A DNA stretch of 64,000 nucleotides from assembly GCF_003052165.1 (NCBI RefSeq), contig NZ_CP024869.1, forward strand, positions 1,150,001 through 1,214,000, given 5' to 3'. The stretch is from Dietzia sp. JS16-p6b. GTDB lineage: Bacteria; Actinomycetota; Actinomycetes; Mycobacteriales; Mycobacteriaceae. Both the position numbers and the translations under genes were made by a program. Shown here in pieces: positions 1-9,516 of this stretch; within the stretch, counting starts at the first letter, position 1; the number at the start of each line of letters is the position of its first letter. The notes below the pieces were generated by a model, which had not been told where the DNA came from, did not search any database, and saw only the letters and a program-made list of their open reading frames with translations.

Positions 1-2
1 GG

Positions 3-1739
3 GTCCTGGGCGCGTTCTCCTCGACGGTGCTGGTGGACGTCGCGGTCCCCGAGTCGTCCGACCCCGCGGTCCACGCCGGCGGCTTCGGGGACGCGGTCGG
101 TCGCTCGCTCGACGACTCGGCGATCGACGGAGTCGACGTCGCGCGGGAGTTGTCGCGGCACCGGGGCACCCGCGGACTGGTCTCTCCGGTCGTGTTCACC
201 TCGACACTGGGCTTCAGCGACCCCACGGCGCACTCGGTGACCAGGCGCATCGACCCGACCGACGTGTGGGAGCGGGTGCGCACTCCCCAGGTCCTCGTGG
301 ACCTGCAGGTGGCGTCGGAACACGACCAGATCGTGTGCAACGTCGACTGCCCCGAGGGGGTCATCGATCCCGACGACCACCGGCGACTGATCGACCGGGT
401 GCGGGCCTTCATCGACGACGTGCTGGCGGGCCGGGCCCTCGAACCCACCGAGTGGCCGCGGCCGGAACGGGAAGATCAGGACGGCTCCTCGCCGAGTGGC
501 ATCACGGACAGCACCGGGCCGAGGCCCCTGCGGCCCGCCGGGGAGGCCACCCTCGCCCATGTCCGCGAGGCGGTGACGTCTCAGCTGGGGAGCACCCCCG
601 GGGACTCGACCGACTTCTTCTCCGCGGGCGGGGACTCGCTCGGACTGGTGCGGGTCCTCGTGGATCTGCGCCGCCGCACCGGGCTGGTGGTGGCCCCGGC
701 GGAGGCCGTGGTCGAGCCCACCGTCGAGCGCCTCGCGGCCCTGGTGGACGAGCGTCGCGAGGCCGATTCGGCGGAGCTCACCCGCGGGCCGGAGACGCCG
801 GCCCACCACGCTGCGCCGGCCCGGGTCAGCACGCTCGATCCGGAGACCCACCTCGTGCCGATGTCCGAGTCCGGAGGTGGGCCCGTCTACCTGCTCCACC
901 CGTCGGGCGGCGACATCCTGTGCTACTCCGACCTGGTCGCCGAACTCCCGGACCACCGCGTGCTGGCGCTTCCCGACCCCCGGTACTTCGACACCCCGAT
1001 GCCGGACGATCTCTCGCTCGTCGTGTGCGCCTACGCCGACCTGCTCGAGCTGGCCCACCGCGGCGAGGACCATCCGTTGGTGATCGGCGGCTGGTCGATG
1101 GGGGGCACCGTCGCGCACGACGTGGCCGTGGAGCTGCAGGGCCGGGGCGTCCGCGTGGGAGGGGTGATCATGATCGACTCGACGACCCCGGACCGTATCC
1201 GGCGGATCGCAGGCCTCGCTCCGGGTGAGGTCGACGCCGAGGTGGCCCTGCGCTACCTGCGATCCGTCCAGGCTTTCGCCGGAGACGGTTCCCCGACGGA
1301 GTCGTCGGTCGGGTCCGCCGAGACGTCGATCCGGCGAGGTATGGCCGCGGCCGCGGATCCCGGCGCCCGAGGGGACGTGCTCGCCGAGCAGTTGCGGGCC
1401 AATGGACTGGCCGCGACGGATGCCCGCCGGCGGCTGGAGGTGTTCACCTCCCACCTGGCAGGGCTCGCGGAGCATCAGGCCCGGTCACTCGAGGGCACCG
1501 GGGTGCCCGTCCTGCTGCTGCGCGCCGACGAGACCTCACCGGTGAACTCCGGCGTCGGTATGGGCGTGGACGACGCGGCGGGGTCGGAGGATCTGGGGTG
1601 GGGGGCCGCCCTCGGATCCGGCGCCACGATCCTCGGCGTGGACGCCCATCACTACTCGGTGCTCAGGAGCCCCGCCGTGGCGCGGATCGGGTCGGCGATC
1701 CGGGAGTTCCTCGCCGACGCGGCCGGGGCCGAGCGGTGA
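3..1739 (+). CDS. Non-ribosomal peptide synthetase C-terminus (partial): condensation-carrier-thioesterase
   Basis: This is the 3' end of an NRPS gene that enters from outside the window; the frame is open from base 3. The first ~140 residues look like the back half of a condensation or heterocyclization domain (PVVFTSTLG, then RTPQVLVDLQV). A peptidyl carrier domain follows, with FFSAGGDSLG near residue 200 and the phosphopantetheinyl serine in GGDS. A type I thioesterase closes the protein, with the nucleophile motif GWSMGG near residue 355 and a likely catalytic His in DAHHYS near the end. The protein should release a finished peptide from the assembly line. The following methyltransferase and two ABC exporters suggest a siderophore, but the product cannot be read from this fragment. 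The stop overlaps the next start by 4 bp. Confidence 0.88.
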   Translation, partial: VLGAFSSTVLVDVAVPESSDPAVHAGGFGDAVGRSLDDSAIDGVDVARELSRHRGTRGLVSPVVFTSTLGFSDPTAHSVTRRIDPTDVWERVRTPQVLVDLQVASEHDQIVCNVDCPEGVIDPDDHRRLIDRVRAFIDDVLAGRALEPTEWPRPEREDQDGSSPSGITDSTGPRPLRPAGEATLAHVREAVTSQLGSTPGDSTDFFSAGGDSLGLVRVLVDLRRRTGLVVAPAEAVVEPTVERLAALVDERREADSAELTRGPETPAHHAAPARVSTLDPETHLVPMSESGGGPVYLLHPSGGDILCYSDLVAELPDHRVLALPDPRYFDTPMPDDLSLVVCAYADLLELAHRGEDHPLVIGGWSMGGTVAHDVAVELQGRGVRVGGVIMIDSTTPDRIRRIAGLAPGEVDAEVALRYLRSVQAFAGDGSPTESSVGSAETSIRRGMAAAADPGARGDVLAEQLRANGLAATDARRRLEVFTSHLAGLAEHQARSLEGTGVPVLLLRADETSPVNSGVGMGVDDAAGSEDLGWGAALGSGATILGVDAHHYSVLRSPAVARIGSAIREFLADAAGAER

Positions 1740-2836
1740 GCGGGACGGTGACGAGCGCCCAGGTCGACCGGGTGGACGCGTGGTCGGCGGTGTACGAGGA
1801 GGTCTACACCGACGGTCACGCCCGCGGCACCGCGGCCGACGGTCTCGAGGGGTGGGTCGACGCGCTGTCCGGTCGACCTCTGCCCGCCGAGATCATGTGG
1901 GAGTGGCGGGACGCCACGGTCGACCGGCTGCGGGGCCTGCGTCCGGTGCGCGTACTCGACGTGGGAACAGGCACCGGGATGATCGCCCGGGCCCTGGCAT
2001 CGGAGGTGAGGTCGTATCACGCCGTGGACCTCACCCTCGCCGGCGTCCGCGACCTCCTCGACGATCCGGGGCGGCCCTCCGGTCTCACCTTCGATCGGCG
2101 GGCTGCGCACGAGCTGAGCCCGCAGGTGCTACCCGGGGACCGGCCGGACCTCATCCTCCTCAACAGTGTCGTCCACTACTTCCCCGACATGGACTACCTC
2201 GAAGTGGTGCTCACCGGCCTGCTCGACCTGCTGGCTCCCGGTGGGGTGCTGTTCCTCGGAGATCTGCGCGACGCCCGCCGTGACGCGCGGCGGTTGCGCG
2301 AGCGCGCGCTGAGATCGGAGCCGTGGGCGGGACCGGGCCGGCTCGACGCACTGGTCGCGGACCTCGCTCGACGGGACCGCGAACTCGCGCTCGACCCCTG
2401 GGAGCCGGGGCGATCCCTCGGGGTGGAGACCACCGTGCTGGCGCGCTGCCTGCAGGACAGTGATCTCGCCCGGTACCGCGTGGACGTCCTGCTCCGGCCC
2501 GAGGGCTCCGCCGGACCCGGAGGCGGTGCTCGTGCCACCGTCGGTGGGGTGGCCGGTGGCACCGACGCAGGACCTCGCGCCACCCACCGGTGGGAGGACC
2601 TGGGCGACGACGAACGTCGTCGGGAGACCGGAGCCCGCGCGGTCCTGAAGGCGGGCGGGGTGGTGGACGTACCGGACGGCCTGGTGTGCCCCTTCGGGCC
2701 CTCGGCGCTGGAGGCCTCGGAGTGGACCCCGGCGGGTGGCGCCGGAGTGCATATGAGCCGGGAGTCGCCGGACCGTTTGATCCTCACCTCCCGCCCGCTC
2801 GCCCCGACCGGCCATCGGCGAGGAGAGCCGCAGTGA
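1736..2836 (+). CDS. Stand-alone SAM-dependent methyltransferase of NRPS tailoring type
   Basis: The 366-aa protein starts at a GTG that overlaps the NRPS stop (GTGA). Motif I is VLDVGTGTG near residue 78. LLNSVVHYFPDMDYL followed by a LLAPGGVLFLGDLRD strand is typical of the methyltransferase domains embedded in siderophore NRPSs. It therefore reads as a released NRPS methylation domain that acts on the carrier-bound or free peptide, probably an N- or C-methylation. The C-terminal ~100 residues are not recognisable and could mediate docking. It overlaps the next ABC transporter gene by 4 bp, so it belongs to the same operon. Family assignment is firm; substrate is inferred from context. Confidence 0.82.
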   Translation: MSGTVTSAQVDRVDAWSAVYEEVYTDGHARGTAADGLEGWVDALSGRPLPAEIMWEWRDATVDRLRGLRPVRVLDVGTGTGMIARALASEVRSYHAVDLTLAGVRDLLDDPGRPSGLTFDRRAAHELSPQVLPGDRPDLILLNSVVHYFPDMDYLEVVLTGLLDLLAPGGVLFLGDLRDARRDARRLRERALRSEPWAGPGRLDALVADLARRDRELALDPWEPGRSLGVETTVLARCLQDSDLARYRVDVLLRPEGSAGPGGGARATVGGVAGGTDAGPRATHRWEDLGDDERRRETGARAVLKAGGVVDVPDGLVCPFGPSALEASEWTPAGGAGVHMSRESPDRLILTSRPLAPTGHRRGEPQ

Positions 2837-4578
2837 GCGCCTCGGGATTCGACTATCGGGCCGTGCCACGGCTGGTGCGCCCCCACCTCGGCGGGTCCCG
2901 CCGCCTGCTCGCGGCCGCGGTGTCGCTCGCCGTGGTGTCCGCCTTCGCTGAGCTCGCGGTGCCCTACGCCGTCTACCGTCTGCTCGTGCACGTGGTGGTG
3001 GGCCACGGGGGGATGGCGGTGCCCCAGGCGGTCGCTCTCGCCGCTGCGGGGGTCGTCGTCACCTATCTCACCTTCGGTGCCGCGACCGCGCTGGCGCACC
3101 GTGCCGCCTTCGAGGTGATCGCGCGGATCCGCATCGCCCTCGGAGAAGCGTGGTCCGTGGCGGAGTTGTCCGACCTGTCGGACCGTCACACCGCCTCCGC
3201 CCGTTCTGCCGCGGGGGAGGAGGTCGAGCGTCTCGAGGGGATCCTGGCCCACGGCGTCCCGGAGTTCGCGGCCAGTGTGACGGTGTGGCTCGCCATGACG
3301 GTGTGGCTCCTGGGTGAGGACTGGCGGTTGGCCCTGGCGTGCGCGGCGGTGGCCCCGCTGGCCTTCTGGACGATGCGGCGGGCGATGCGGTCCAACGCCC
3401 ACCGGATGGGCGAGTTCGTCGAGGCCAACGCGGCGATGGGTCGGGCGATGATGGACCAGCTCACCGCCCTCGCGGAGATCAGGGTCTTCGGCGCGCGGAC
3501 GTCGGGGTCGACGGCGGTGTCCGCGATCCAACGCACCGCGCGCCTCCAGTCCGCGTGGGGAGCGGCGTTCCTCCGCTGGGGCGCCTGGTTCTCGCCTCTG
3601 GTCACCGCCACCCCGGCGGTCGTCGCGGTGCTCGGGGCCTGGTTGCTCGCTGCCGGGAGGCTCAAGGTGGACACGTTCCTGCTGTTCGTGGTCCTGGCCC
3701 CGGCCTACACGGTTCCGCTCGTCACACTCTTCTACCGGATGCACTCTCTTCCCCTCGCGGCGGCGAGCGCCCGAGCGGTCGAGGAGCAGCTCGACCTGGC
3801 CCCGCGTGAGCCGACGACGGTGACCGGCCGGGAGCCGAGGGATCGCACCCTGGCCGTCGACGGCCTCGACTTCGGTCACCGGGGGCGCGAGAGCACGCTC
3901 CGACGCGTCTCGTTTCGGGTCCCGGAGGGTACGACGGTCGCCCTCGTGGGGGAGTCCGGATCGGGCAAGACGACCCTGTTGGAGGTGATCGCCGGGGTGA
4001 GGAGACCACCCGTCGGTGAGGTCATGCTCGGTGGCGTGCCCACCGCCGACCTACTGGGCGTCCCCGGCCGCCGTTGGGTGAGCCTGGCCGCTCAGAATCC
4101 CCTGCTGTTCGCCGGCTCGATCGGGGAGAACCTCCGGATGGGGGCGCCCGACGCCCCCGACGGTCTCCTGCTCGACGCGCTGAATGCCGTCGGGCTCCTC
4201 GGGGAACTCGGGGACCCGGTCCTCGACCGGCGCCTCGGGGAGGCGGGGGCGGGCCTGTCCGGGGGGCAGCGGCAGCGTCTCGCGCTCGCGCGGGCCCTCG
4301 TCGTCAACGCCTGGCTGGTCCTGATGGACGAGCCGACCGCCTCGGTCGACCCGCTCACTGAGGACGATTTGTGGGAGTCGATCTCGCGGTGGTGCCGGGG
4401 AAGGACGCTCGTGATGGCGACCCACCGGATCGCGCTGGCCCGCCGGGCGGATCACATCGTGGTGCTCGACCGGGGCGCGATCGCCGAGCAGGGCACTCAC
4501 GACGAACTGCTCGACCGCGGCGGGCTCTATGCCGAGTTGACCGAGGCCGAGTCGCGGGCGGGGGCGGGGATCCGATGA
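2833..4578 (+). CDS. ABC transporter, fused permease-ATPase (siderophore locus, first subunit)
   Basis: The 581-aa half-transporter starts at a GTG overlapping the methyltransferase stop, with GGAGAG upstream. A six-helix type IV exporter membrane domain fills residues 1-330. The nucleotide-binding domain has Walker A GESGSGKTTL (~375), signature LSGGQRQRLALARAL, Walker B LVLMDEPTASVD and the H-loop in ATHR. A pair of such half-transporters beside a siderophore NRPS resembles mycobacterial IrtA/IrtB and Yersinia YbtP/YbtQ, which are exporter-fold proteins that import ferric siderophores. No FAD-binding SIP domain like that of IrtA is visible. Import versus export cannot be settled from sequence. 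It is likely an obligate heterodimer with the next gene. Confidence 0.85.
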   Translation: MSASGFDYRAVPRLVRPHLGGSRRLLAAAVSLAVVSAFAELAVPYAVYRLLVHVVVGHGGMAVPQAVALAAAGVVVTYLTFGAATALAHRAAFEVIARIRIALGEAWSVAELSDLSDRHTASARSAAGEEVERLEGILAHGVPEFAASVTVWLAMTVWLLGEDWRLALACAAVAPLAFWTMRRAMRSNAHRMGEFVEANAAMGRAMMDQLTALAEIRVFGARTSGSTAVSAIQRTARLQSAWGAAFLRWGAWFSPLVTATPAVVAVLGAWLLAAGRLKVDTFLLFVVLAPAYTVPLVTLFYRMHSLPLAAASARAVEEQLDLAPREPTTVTGREPRDRTLAVDGLDFGHRGRESTLRRVSFRVPEGTTVALVGESGSGKTTLLEVIAGVRRPPVGEVMLGGVPTADLLGVPGRRWVSLAAQNPLLFAGSIGENLRMGAPDAPDGLLLDALNAVGLLGELGDPVLDRRLGEAGAGLSGGQRQRLALARALVVNAWLVLMDEPTASVDPLTEDDLWESISRWCRGRTLVMATHRIALARRADHIVVLDRGAIAEQGTHDELLDRGGLYAELTEAESRAGAGIR

Positions 4579-6371
4579 GCGGAGTGGGCACGATGTGGCG
4601 GATCGCCGGGGCCGAACGGGTCCGCGTCCTGCGCGGGGTGGGCTGGCGGATCGTCCAGTCCCTGCTCGGCGGGCTGCTCTACGGGGTGCTGATCACCCTC
4701 GTCGTCGACCTGGCCCGCGGTGGGCAGGTCGACAGGAACCGGGCCGTTCAGGTGACCGTGGTGGCCGTGGCAACGCTCATCGGACAACTGCTCGCCTCGT
4801 ATCTGGCCGCCAGGGATTCCTGGTTGGCCTCCTACCAGGTGTCCGCTCATGTCCGCGAGTGGGTGCTCGAGCACCTGCTCCGCGTGCCCGTCCCGACGGC
4901 CACCGGTCGCCGCCGCGGGGAGATCCAGGCCCTGCTCACGGGTGACATGCAGCAGATCGAGGACTTCCTGTCCGAAGGGCTGCCCAAGCTGGGACAGGCT
5001 CTCGGGCTGCCGGTCTTCGTCGTGGTGGCCGCGGCCGTCTACGACCCGGTCGTCGCTCTCGTGCTCGCCGGCGCCGTCCTCGCGGCGATCCCGGCGACCG
5101 TGTGGGCGGGGACCCGGACGACCGCCGCCGCCCGGGAGCGGACCACCCTGCAGGCCGAGTCCTCGGCGCGGTTCGTCGACGTGCTCACCGGGATCACCGT
5201 GTGGAGGGTCCTCGCGGCGCCGGGGCGGATCGCCGACGTCCTGCGCGCAACGGCGCTTGACCTGCGCGACTCCTCGGTGCGGATGCTCGGCAGGCTGATC
5301 CCCCCGCTGATGCTGGCCTCGGCTGTCCTCATGGCCGGCGTCCCGGTGCTGATGGCGGTGGTGGCCGGCCGCGGAACGGAGATCGCCGTGGGGTTCCTCC
5401 TCGTGGCGATCGCCGTCTACCGGCCTCTGGTGGCCGCGCTGTCGGTGGGGGAGCAGTGGCACGTGACCCGCTCGGCCCTGGAGCGGCTGCGATCGGTGGC
5501 CGAGATCCCGCAGCTTCCCGACCCGGCGGAGCCCCGGACACCACGAGGTGTCGAGGTGCGGTTCGACGACGTGGGATACGACTACCCGGACGGCACCCCG
5601 GCGCTCCGGGGGATCGATCTGGAACTCCCCGAGAGGGGGATGGTCGCCGTGGTCGGCCACTCGGGCAGCGGGAAGTCCTCGCTCGGTGGCCTGCTCTCAC
5701 GCCTCGACGATCCCGCCGCCGGGTCGGTGAGGATCGGCGGAGTGGACGTCCGCGAGATCGCCCCGGACACCCTCGCGGCCACGGTGACCCAGGTGTTCCA
5801 GCACACCCATCTGGTGCCGGGGACGGTGGCCGAGAACATCGCGCTCGGCCGCCCCGACGCCGACCGTGCCGACATCGTCGACGCGGCCACGCGCGCGCAG
5901 CTCCACGCCGCGATCAGCGACCTGCCCCACGGATACGACACGCGTCTGGGGGAGGACGGAGCCGGGCTGTCCGGGGGACAGCGGCAGCGCGTGGCCATCG
6001 CCCGGGCCCTGCTCGTGGATGCACCGGTCGTAGTGCTGGATGAGCCCACCTCGGCCCTGGACACCCGGACCGAGAGCGAGGTCTCGGAGGTGATCGCTGA
6101 GTTGGCCCGCGGACGATCCGTCCTGCTCATCGCGCATCGCCTCGGCACGGTCACCCGAGCCGACGAGATCGTCGTCCTGGAGCAGGGGCGGGTGATCGAG
6201 CGCGGTACCCATGCGCAGCTGCTGAGCACGGACGGACGGTATCGACGGATGTGGGACCGGGTCGAACCGGCCGGTGATCCCGCCCAGAAGAGCCCCGCCC
6301 AGAGGAGTCCCGCCCGGAACGGGCCCCGCGCCCGGTCGACAGCCGGGACGGATGAGAGGAGCAGACGATGA
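4575..6371 (+). CDS. ABC transporter, fused permease-ATPase (siderophore locus, second subunit)
   Basis: The 598-aa half-transporter starts at an ATG overlapping the previous stop (ATGA). An exporter-type membrane domain occupies residues ~1-330. The ATPase domain carries GHSGSGKSSLGG, LSGGQRQRVAIARALL and VVVLDEPTSALD. Both this and the preceding protein keep intact Walker, signature and H-loop motifs, so both ATP sites may be active. The C-terminal tail is rich in Pro, Arg and Ser and contains a small repeat (QKSPAQRSPARN), which is probably disordered. The partner and role are as for the preceding gene: movement of the siderophore made here. Confidence 0.85.
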   Translation: MSGVGTMWRIAGAERVRVLRGVGWRIVQSLLGGLLYGVLITLVVDLARGGQVDRNRAVQVTVVAVATLIGQLLASYLAARDSWLASYQVSAHVREWVLEHLLRVPVPTATGRRRGEIQALLTGDMQQIEDFLSEGLPKLGQALGLPVFVVVAAAVYDPVVALVLAGAVLAAIPATVWAGTRTTAAARERTTLQAESSARFVDVLTGITVWRVLAAPGRIADVLRATALDLRDSSVRMLGRLIPPLMLASAVLMAGVPVLMAVVAGRGTEIAVGFLLVAIAVYRPLVAALSVGEQWHVTRSALERLRSVAEIPQLPDPAEPRTPRGVEVRFDDVGYDYPDGTPALRGIDLELPERGMVAVVGHSGSGKSSLGGLLSRLDDPAAGSVRIGGVDVREIAPDTLAATVTQVFQHTHLVPGTVAENIALGRPDADRADIVDAATRAQLHAAISDLPHGYDTRLGEDGAGLSGGQRQRVAIARALLVDAPVVVLDEPTSALDTRTESEVSEVIAELARGRSVLLIAHRLGTVTRADEIVVLEQGRVIERGTHAQLLSTDGRYRRMWDRVEPAGDPAQKSPAQRSPARNGPRARSTAGTDERSRR

Positions 6372-6790
6372 CGAAGTCCCATCACCCGGAGAACCCGCCT
6401 CGCCCGAACCCCGGCGACCGACCGCAGAACGCTTTCACGCTGATGTACTGCGGCACGTGCGGCGGGGAGAGGGAGTCCGCGCTGCTCTCGGCCCTGAGCC
6501 GGGCGGTGGGCCGCTCTGCCCACGGAGTGCTGGCGCGCGCCACCTGCCTCTTCGGCGGCAGGTGTGGGGCCGCACGGGAGTCGAACGCGGACGGCCCCGT
6601 CGTCCTAGTGCAACGGTGCCATCGCGTCACCCGCGAGCCCCGAGGACACGTGGTGACCGTCGGACCGGTGCGGACGACCCCGGAGGTGAACGGACTGATC
6701 CGGTGGCTCGAGACCTCCGATCTCACGGTGGACGAACTCCCGCTGCCTCTCCGGCGAGCGCACTACGAGCGGGTGGCGTCGAGGAACTGA
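6368..6790 (+). CDS. Small Cys-containing protein, possible thioredoxin-fold 2Fe-2S ferredoxin
   Basis: The 140-aa protein overlaps the upstream ABC gene by 4 bp (ATGA) and ends the operon. After a Pro-rich N-terminus come MYCGTCGG, TCLFGGRC and VQRCH, which together supply five cysteines. This layout resembles the thioredoxin-like [2Fe-2S] ferredoxin/DUF1636 type of predicted metal-binding proteins. In a siderophore operon it could donate electrons for ferric-siderophore reduction or chaperone iron. That role is inference. The family assignment is tentative and rests on cysteine spacing only. Confidence 0.6.
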   Translation: MTKSHHPENPPRPNPGDRPQNAFTLMYCGTCGGERESALLSALSRAVGRSAHGVLARATCLFGGRCGAARESNADGPVVLVQRCHRVTREPRGHVVTVGPVRTTPEVNGLIRWLETSDLTVDELPLPLRRAHYERVASRN

Positions 6791-6824
6791 TCGGGGACGT
6801 CGCCGCCGCTGTCAGTGGGAGGTT

Positions 6825-7558
6825 TCAGCGACGCAGCTGGCCGGCCAGGTCTGAGAGGGACGATGCCGTGACGTCCGGCGCCCTGAAGTATCCCGGGTAG
6901 GGCGCACCGTCCCTGGTGATCCAGGCGGTGCCGAGTCCCGTCCGAGCGGCGCCGTCGATGTCCCAGGGATGAACGGCGACGAGCATCGCGTCCCTGGGGT
7001 CGACGTCGCACCGGGCGAGAGCGTGCGCGTATGCCCTGCCGGCCGGTTTCCAGGCGCCGGCGTCCTCCACCGAGAGAAGTGCCTCGAAGTGCTCGAGTAT
7101 CGATGCGCGGTCGAGGAGGCCTTCGGCTATCGCCGCCGAGCCGTTGCTCAGAGTCACCAAGCGGATCCCGAGGTCCGTGAGTGCGTGCACTCCATCTGGT
7201 ACGTCTGAGTGCACGGGGAGGACCGAGAACCCGCTCATGATGTGCTGGACGGCCTCGTCCGGGTCGCGATCGAGCGGCGTGCTGTGGAGGCTGATCCGCA
7301 GGGACTCCGCGGCGAGGTGGCGAACGAGTCGCTCGCCGAGACGACCGTGAGGGCGAAGCCGTCCCGGAGAAGTCCTGCGAACCAGCTCGACGCCAGGTGA
7401 GCCGGCGCGCCGACGTCCTCGAACCGCCGGGCCATCGGCGACATGTCCGAGAGGGTCTCGTTGACGTCGAAGATGATGAGGGAAGGTGTCGGTGGCCCGC
7501 CCGGGTTCGCCGGGTGGTCCTGCCTCGCGAATCGCTCCCGAGAGAGCTCGTCGGTCAT
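6825..7558 (-). pseudogene. Type II haloacid dehalogenase, frameshifted
   Basis: Two adjoining minus-strand frames together make one HAD enzyme. The first part (start 7558, AGGAGGG just upstream) carries the nucleophile motif SLIIFDVNETLSDM and continues to SASDSF. The reading frame then moves by one base near 7325-7340. The second part reads RLVRHLAAESLRISL, HSDVPDGVHAL, VTLSNGS and a late MLVAVHPWDIDGA (acidic motif). The halves overlap in family order and nothing else seems missing. Haloacid dehalogenases of this class hydrolyse 2-haloalkanoates. Either the gene is recently inactivated or a single-base sequencing error is present. It lies 45 bp downstream of the flavin reductase, in a likely two-gene operon. 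Confidence 0.75.
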
Positions 7559-7603
7559 GGAACCCTCCTCGCTCAGGATCGGTGCTCGCTCAGGATCGCG
7601 CGG

Positions 7604-8317
7604 TCAGGATCGGTACTCGGGGTTCTCCCAGCCGAAGCGGGCCCCGGAGTCCCAGGCGGAGCGCTGGTTGCCCTCGCCGGGGATGCCGCCGGCCGCCTTG
7701 AGCAGCCGGGCCAGGTGCATCAGGTTCCAGGTCAAGAAGGTCGTGTTGCGGTTGGTGAAGTCGTTCTCCGGCCCACCGCTGCCGGGGTCCAGGTACGACG
7801 GCCCGGGGCCTACCTCGCCGATCCAACCCGCATCGGCGTTGGGCGGGATCGTGTAGCCGAGGTGTTGCAGGCTGTAGAGGATGTTCATCGCGCAGTGCTT
7901 GAGACCGTCCTCGTTGCCGGTGATCAGGCACCCGCCGACCCGGCCGTAATAGAGGTGCTGACCCTTGTCGTTGAGCATCCCGGACAGTGCGTAGAGACGC
8001 TCGATGACCTTCTTCATCACGCTGGAGTTGTCGCCCAGCCAGATGGGCCCGGCCAACACGAGGATGTCGGCCTCGAGAATCCGCGGGTAGATCTCCGGCC
8101 AGGCGTCCACGTCCCACCCGTGCTCGCGCATGTCCGGGTAGACGCCCGTGGCGATCGGGTGGTCGATCGCGCGGAGGATCTCCACCTCGACTCCGTGCCT
8201 GCGCATGATTGAGGCGCTCGCGTCGATGAGTCCCTGGGTGTGGCTGAGCCCGGGGCTGCGCGTGAGAGTGCAGTTGACGAACATCGCCCGCAGGCCGGCG
8301 AAGTCGGGCTCGCTCAT
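7604..8317 (-). CDS. NAD(P)H-dependent FMN reductase / flavodoxin-like oxidoreductase
   Basis: The 237-aa protein has the flavodoxin-like FMN_red fold: a first strand AMFVNCTLTRSPGLSHTQ that binds the FMN phosphate, AGPIWLGDNSSVMKKVIERL over the isoalloxazine, and a GGCLITGNEDG strand. It should reduce FMN or quinones with NAD(P)H in the cytoplasm. GAGGAG sits just upstream of the ATG. Its 5' side is now close to the left end of the tRNA-His element, so its upstream region may have been altered by the insertion. The stop codon lies in a stretch with three copies of TCAGGATCG (7573-7612). Confidence 0.85.
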   Translation of the reverse strand: MSEPDFAGLRAMFVNCTLTRSPGLSHTQGLIDASASIMRRHGVEVEILRAIDHPIATGVYPDMREHGWDVDAWPEIYPRILEADILVLAGPIWLGDNSSVMKKVIERLYALSGMLNDKGQHLYYGRVGGCLITGNEDGLKHCAMNILYSLQHLGYTIPPNADAGWIGEVGPGPSYLDPGSGGPENDFTNRNTTFLTWNLMHLARLLKAAGGIPGEGNQRSAWDSGARFGWENPEYRS

Positions 8318-8415
8318 CGGGACTCCTCGGCATCGGTGCGGGCGTGAATCCGAGCGTAATCACCAGCGGGGAGGTTCCTGCCGGTTTCGGTGACGAGATG
8401 GGAGGGGACAAATGA

Positions 8416-8474
8416 GAACGAGGCCCGAACCCCGTCCAAGGGTGGTCCCTTGGTCGACAGTTCGGACCTCGTTC
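8416..8474 (-). terminator. Compound hairpin, probably the displaced original tRNA-His terminator
   Basis: An outer 15-bp stem (8416-8430 with 8460-8474, one mismatch) encloses a perfect 7-bp stem-loop (8436-8442 with 8447-8453, loop TGGT). It lies 5 bp beyond attL on the side away from the element. On the minus strand this is exactly where the 3' flank of tRNA-His would have been before integration. I infer it was the native tRNA-His terminator. The T-tract is weak (TCATTTGT). Confidence 0.55.
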
Positions 8475-8478
8475 GTAC

Positions 8479-8501
8479 GGGGTGGCTGACGGGACTCGAA
8501 C
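8479..8501. other. attL: 23-bp copy of the tRNA-His 3' end
   Basis: Bases 8479-8501 are identical to 18082-18104, which cover the T-arm and acceptor 3' strand of the intact tRNA-His. The match ends abruptly on both sides, so this is not a second tRNA gene. It marks the left boundary of an integrated element of about 9.6 kb. Confidence 0.85.
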
Positions 8502-8670
8502 TCCCGTCCCGGGTGGCGCATCGACGCACATTCCGGGTCAGCGAACGGCCCCTGAGCTGAGCTTAGACGGCTTTCTTCGGGTCGATGTGTGCCTTGGTGT
8601 GCATTCCGGTGCAACGTCGGCATTGCAGAATGTGTTGCATGGCCCCCATAGTCGGCCGACCGAGCCGTCA

Positions 8671-9468
8671 TCAATCGTTGCGCTCGGCGAAGTGCTGAGC
8701 CATCTTCCGGATGAGCTCCTCGACGTTCCCCATGCGATCAATCAGCCCGTACTGTCGGTAGCTCGGAAACGCGTCCAAGTGCCACCGGGGGACCTCCGGA
8801 AAGGCGAGCACGTCGACTGAGGAGCCGGGTTGTGGGTGGACGCCGGGTGGGGGAGTGATCGTCGTGAGCCTGGTCGTCTGCTCGTGGGTGACGTAGGTCA
8901 GCGTGTGGTCGCAGTCGTCGACCTGGGCGCCGGCGAGCCCTCGAATGGCGAATTCCACGCCGCGGACGTTCCAGGCGAACTCGTGGGCGAGGCGGTGACG
9001 GTCGATTTTGGCAACCTCGTGCAACCGCCAAAGTGCGTGGCCGTGTTCCCCCCGTCGGGAGGTTGTACGGCTGGGTCCGCTCTATCTCTTCGATCGAAAT
9101 GGCCGAGAGGTGCTTGAGACGCCGCTTCGCCTCATTGGCGAACTTCTCGGGTGTCACGCTCAGTGGGTACTGCAGCTGTTCGTCCCCGGGGGTGGGCACT
9201 GCCTACTGTCTTTGACGGCGAGATGGTAGACGATCCCGTCAAGGGCGGAGCGAAGCTGGTGACCCCAGTCGCTGAACGCGGGTGCGACGTCGACTGGGAA
9301 TGGCTCCAGGGCCCGGGCGAGCACCAAAATCTCCTCGCCGCTCAGCTCAATAGTGGCCTCGATGGGCCGGCCACCGCAGTGTGCACTGGCGAGGTCGAAC
9401 ACTTCGGTGCGGTGGCGGCCTGCCCGGTCTACTTGGCGGAAGATCTCGGCAAAGTCAGGGGTGGCCAT
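8671..9468 (-). pseudogene. Hypothetical protein (~265 aa) broken by two compensating frameshifts
   Basis: Three consecutive minus-strand frames read as one protein. The first (from 9468) runs to GIVYHLAVKDSRQ, the second continues QYPLSVTPEKFANEAKRRL, and the third continues ALWRLHEVAKIDRHR to the stop at 8671. The first shift falls in a C/G run near 9185-9197, where a base seems missing. The second falls in a G6 run near 9048-9053, where a base seems extra. I recognise the layout (a DxLRSAL helix, TPEKF, LHE..KIDRHR) as a widespread uncharacterised family found in mobile elements, but I know no function. Homopolymer sequencing errors are an alternative to true decay. Confidence 0.6.
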
Positions 9469-9516
9469 ACCGGTTCACGGTACGGCGGAAGCGACCGGAG
9501 CTCAGGGATTCAAGTC

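Noticed and set aside
8479-8560. A second tRNA gene at the left end
   Set aside because: Only the 23 bases of the T-arm and acceptor match; no anticodon or D arm exists. It is attL.
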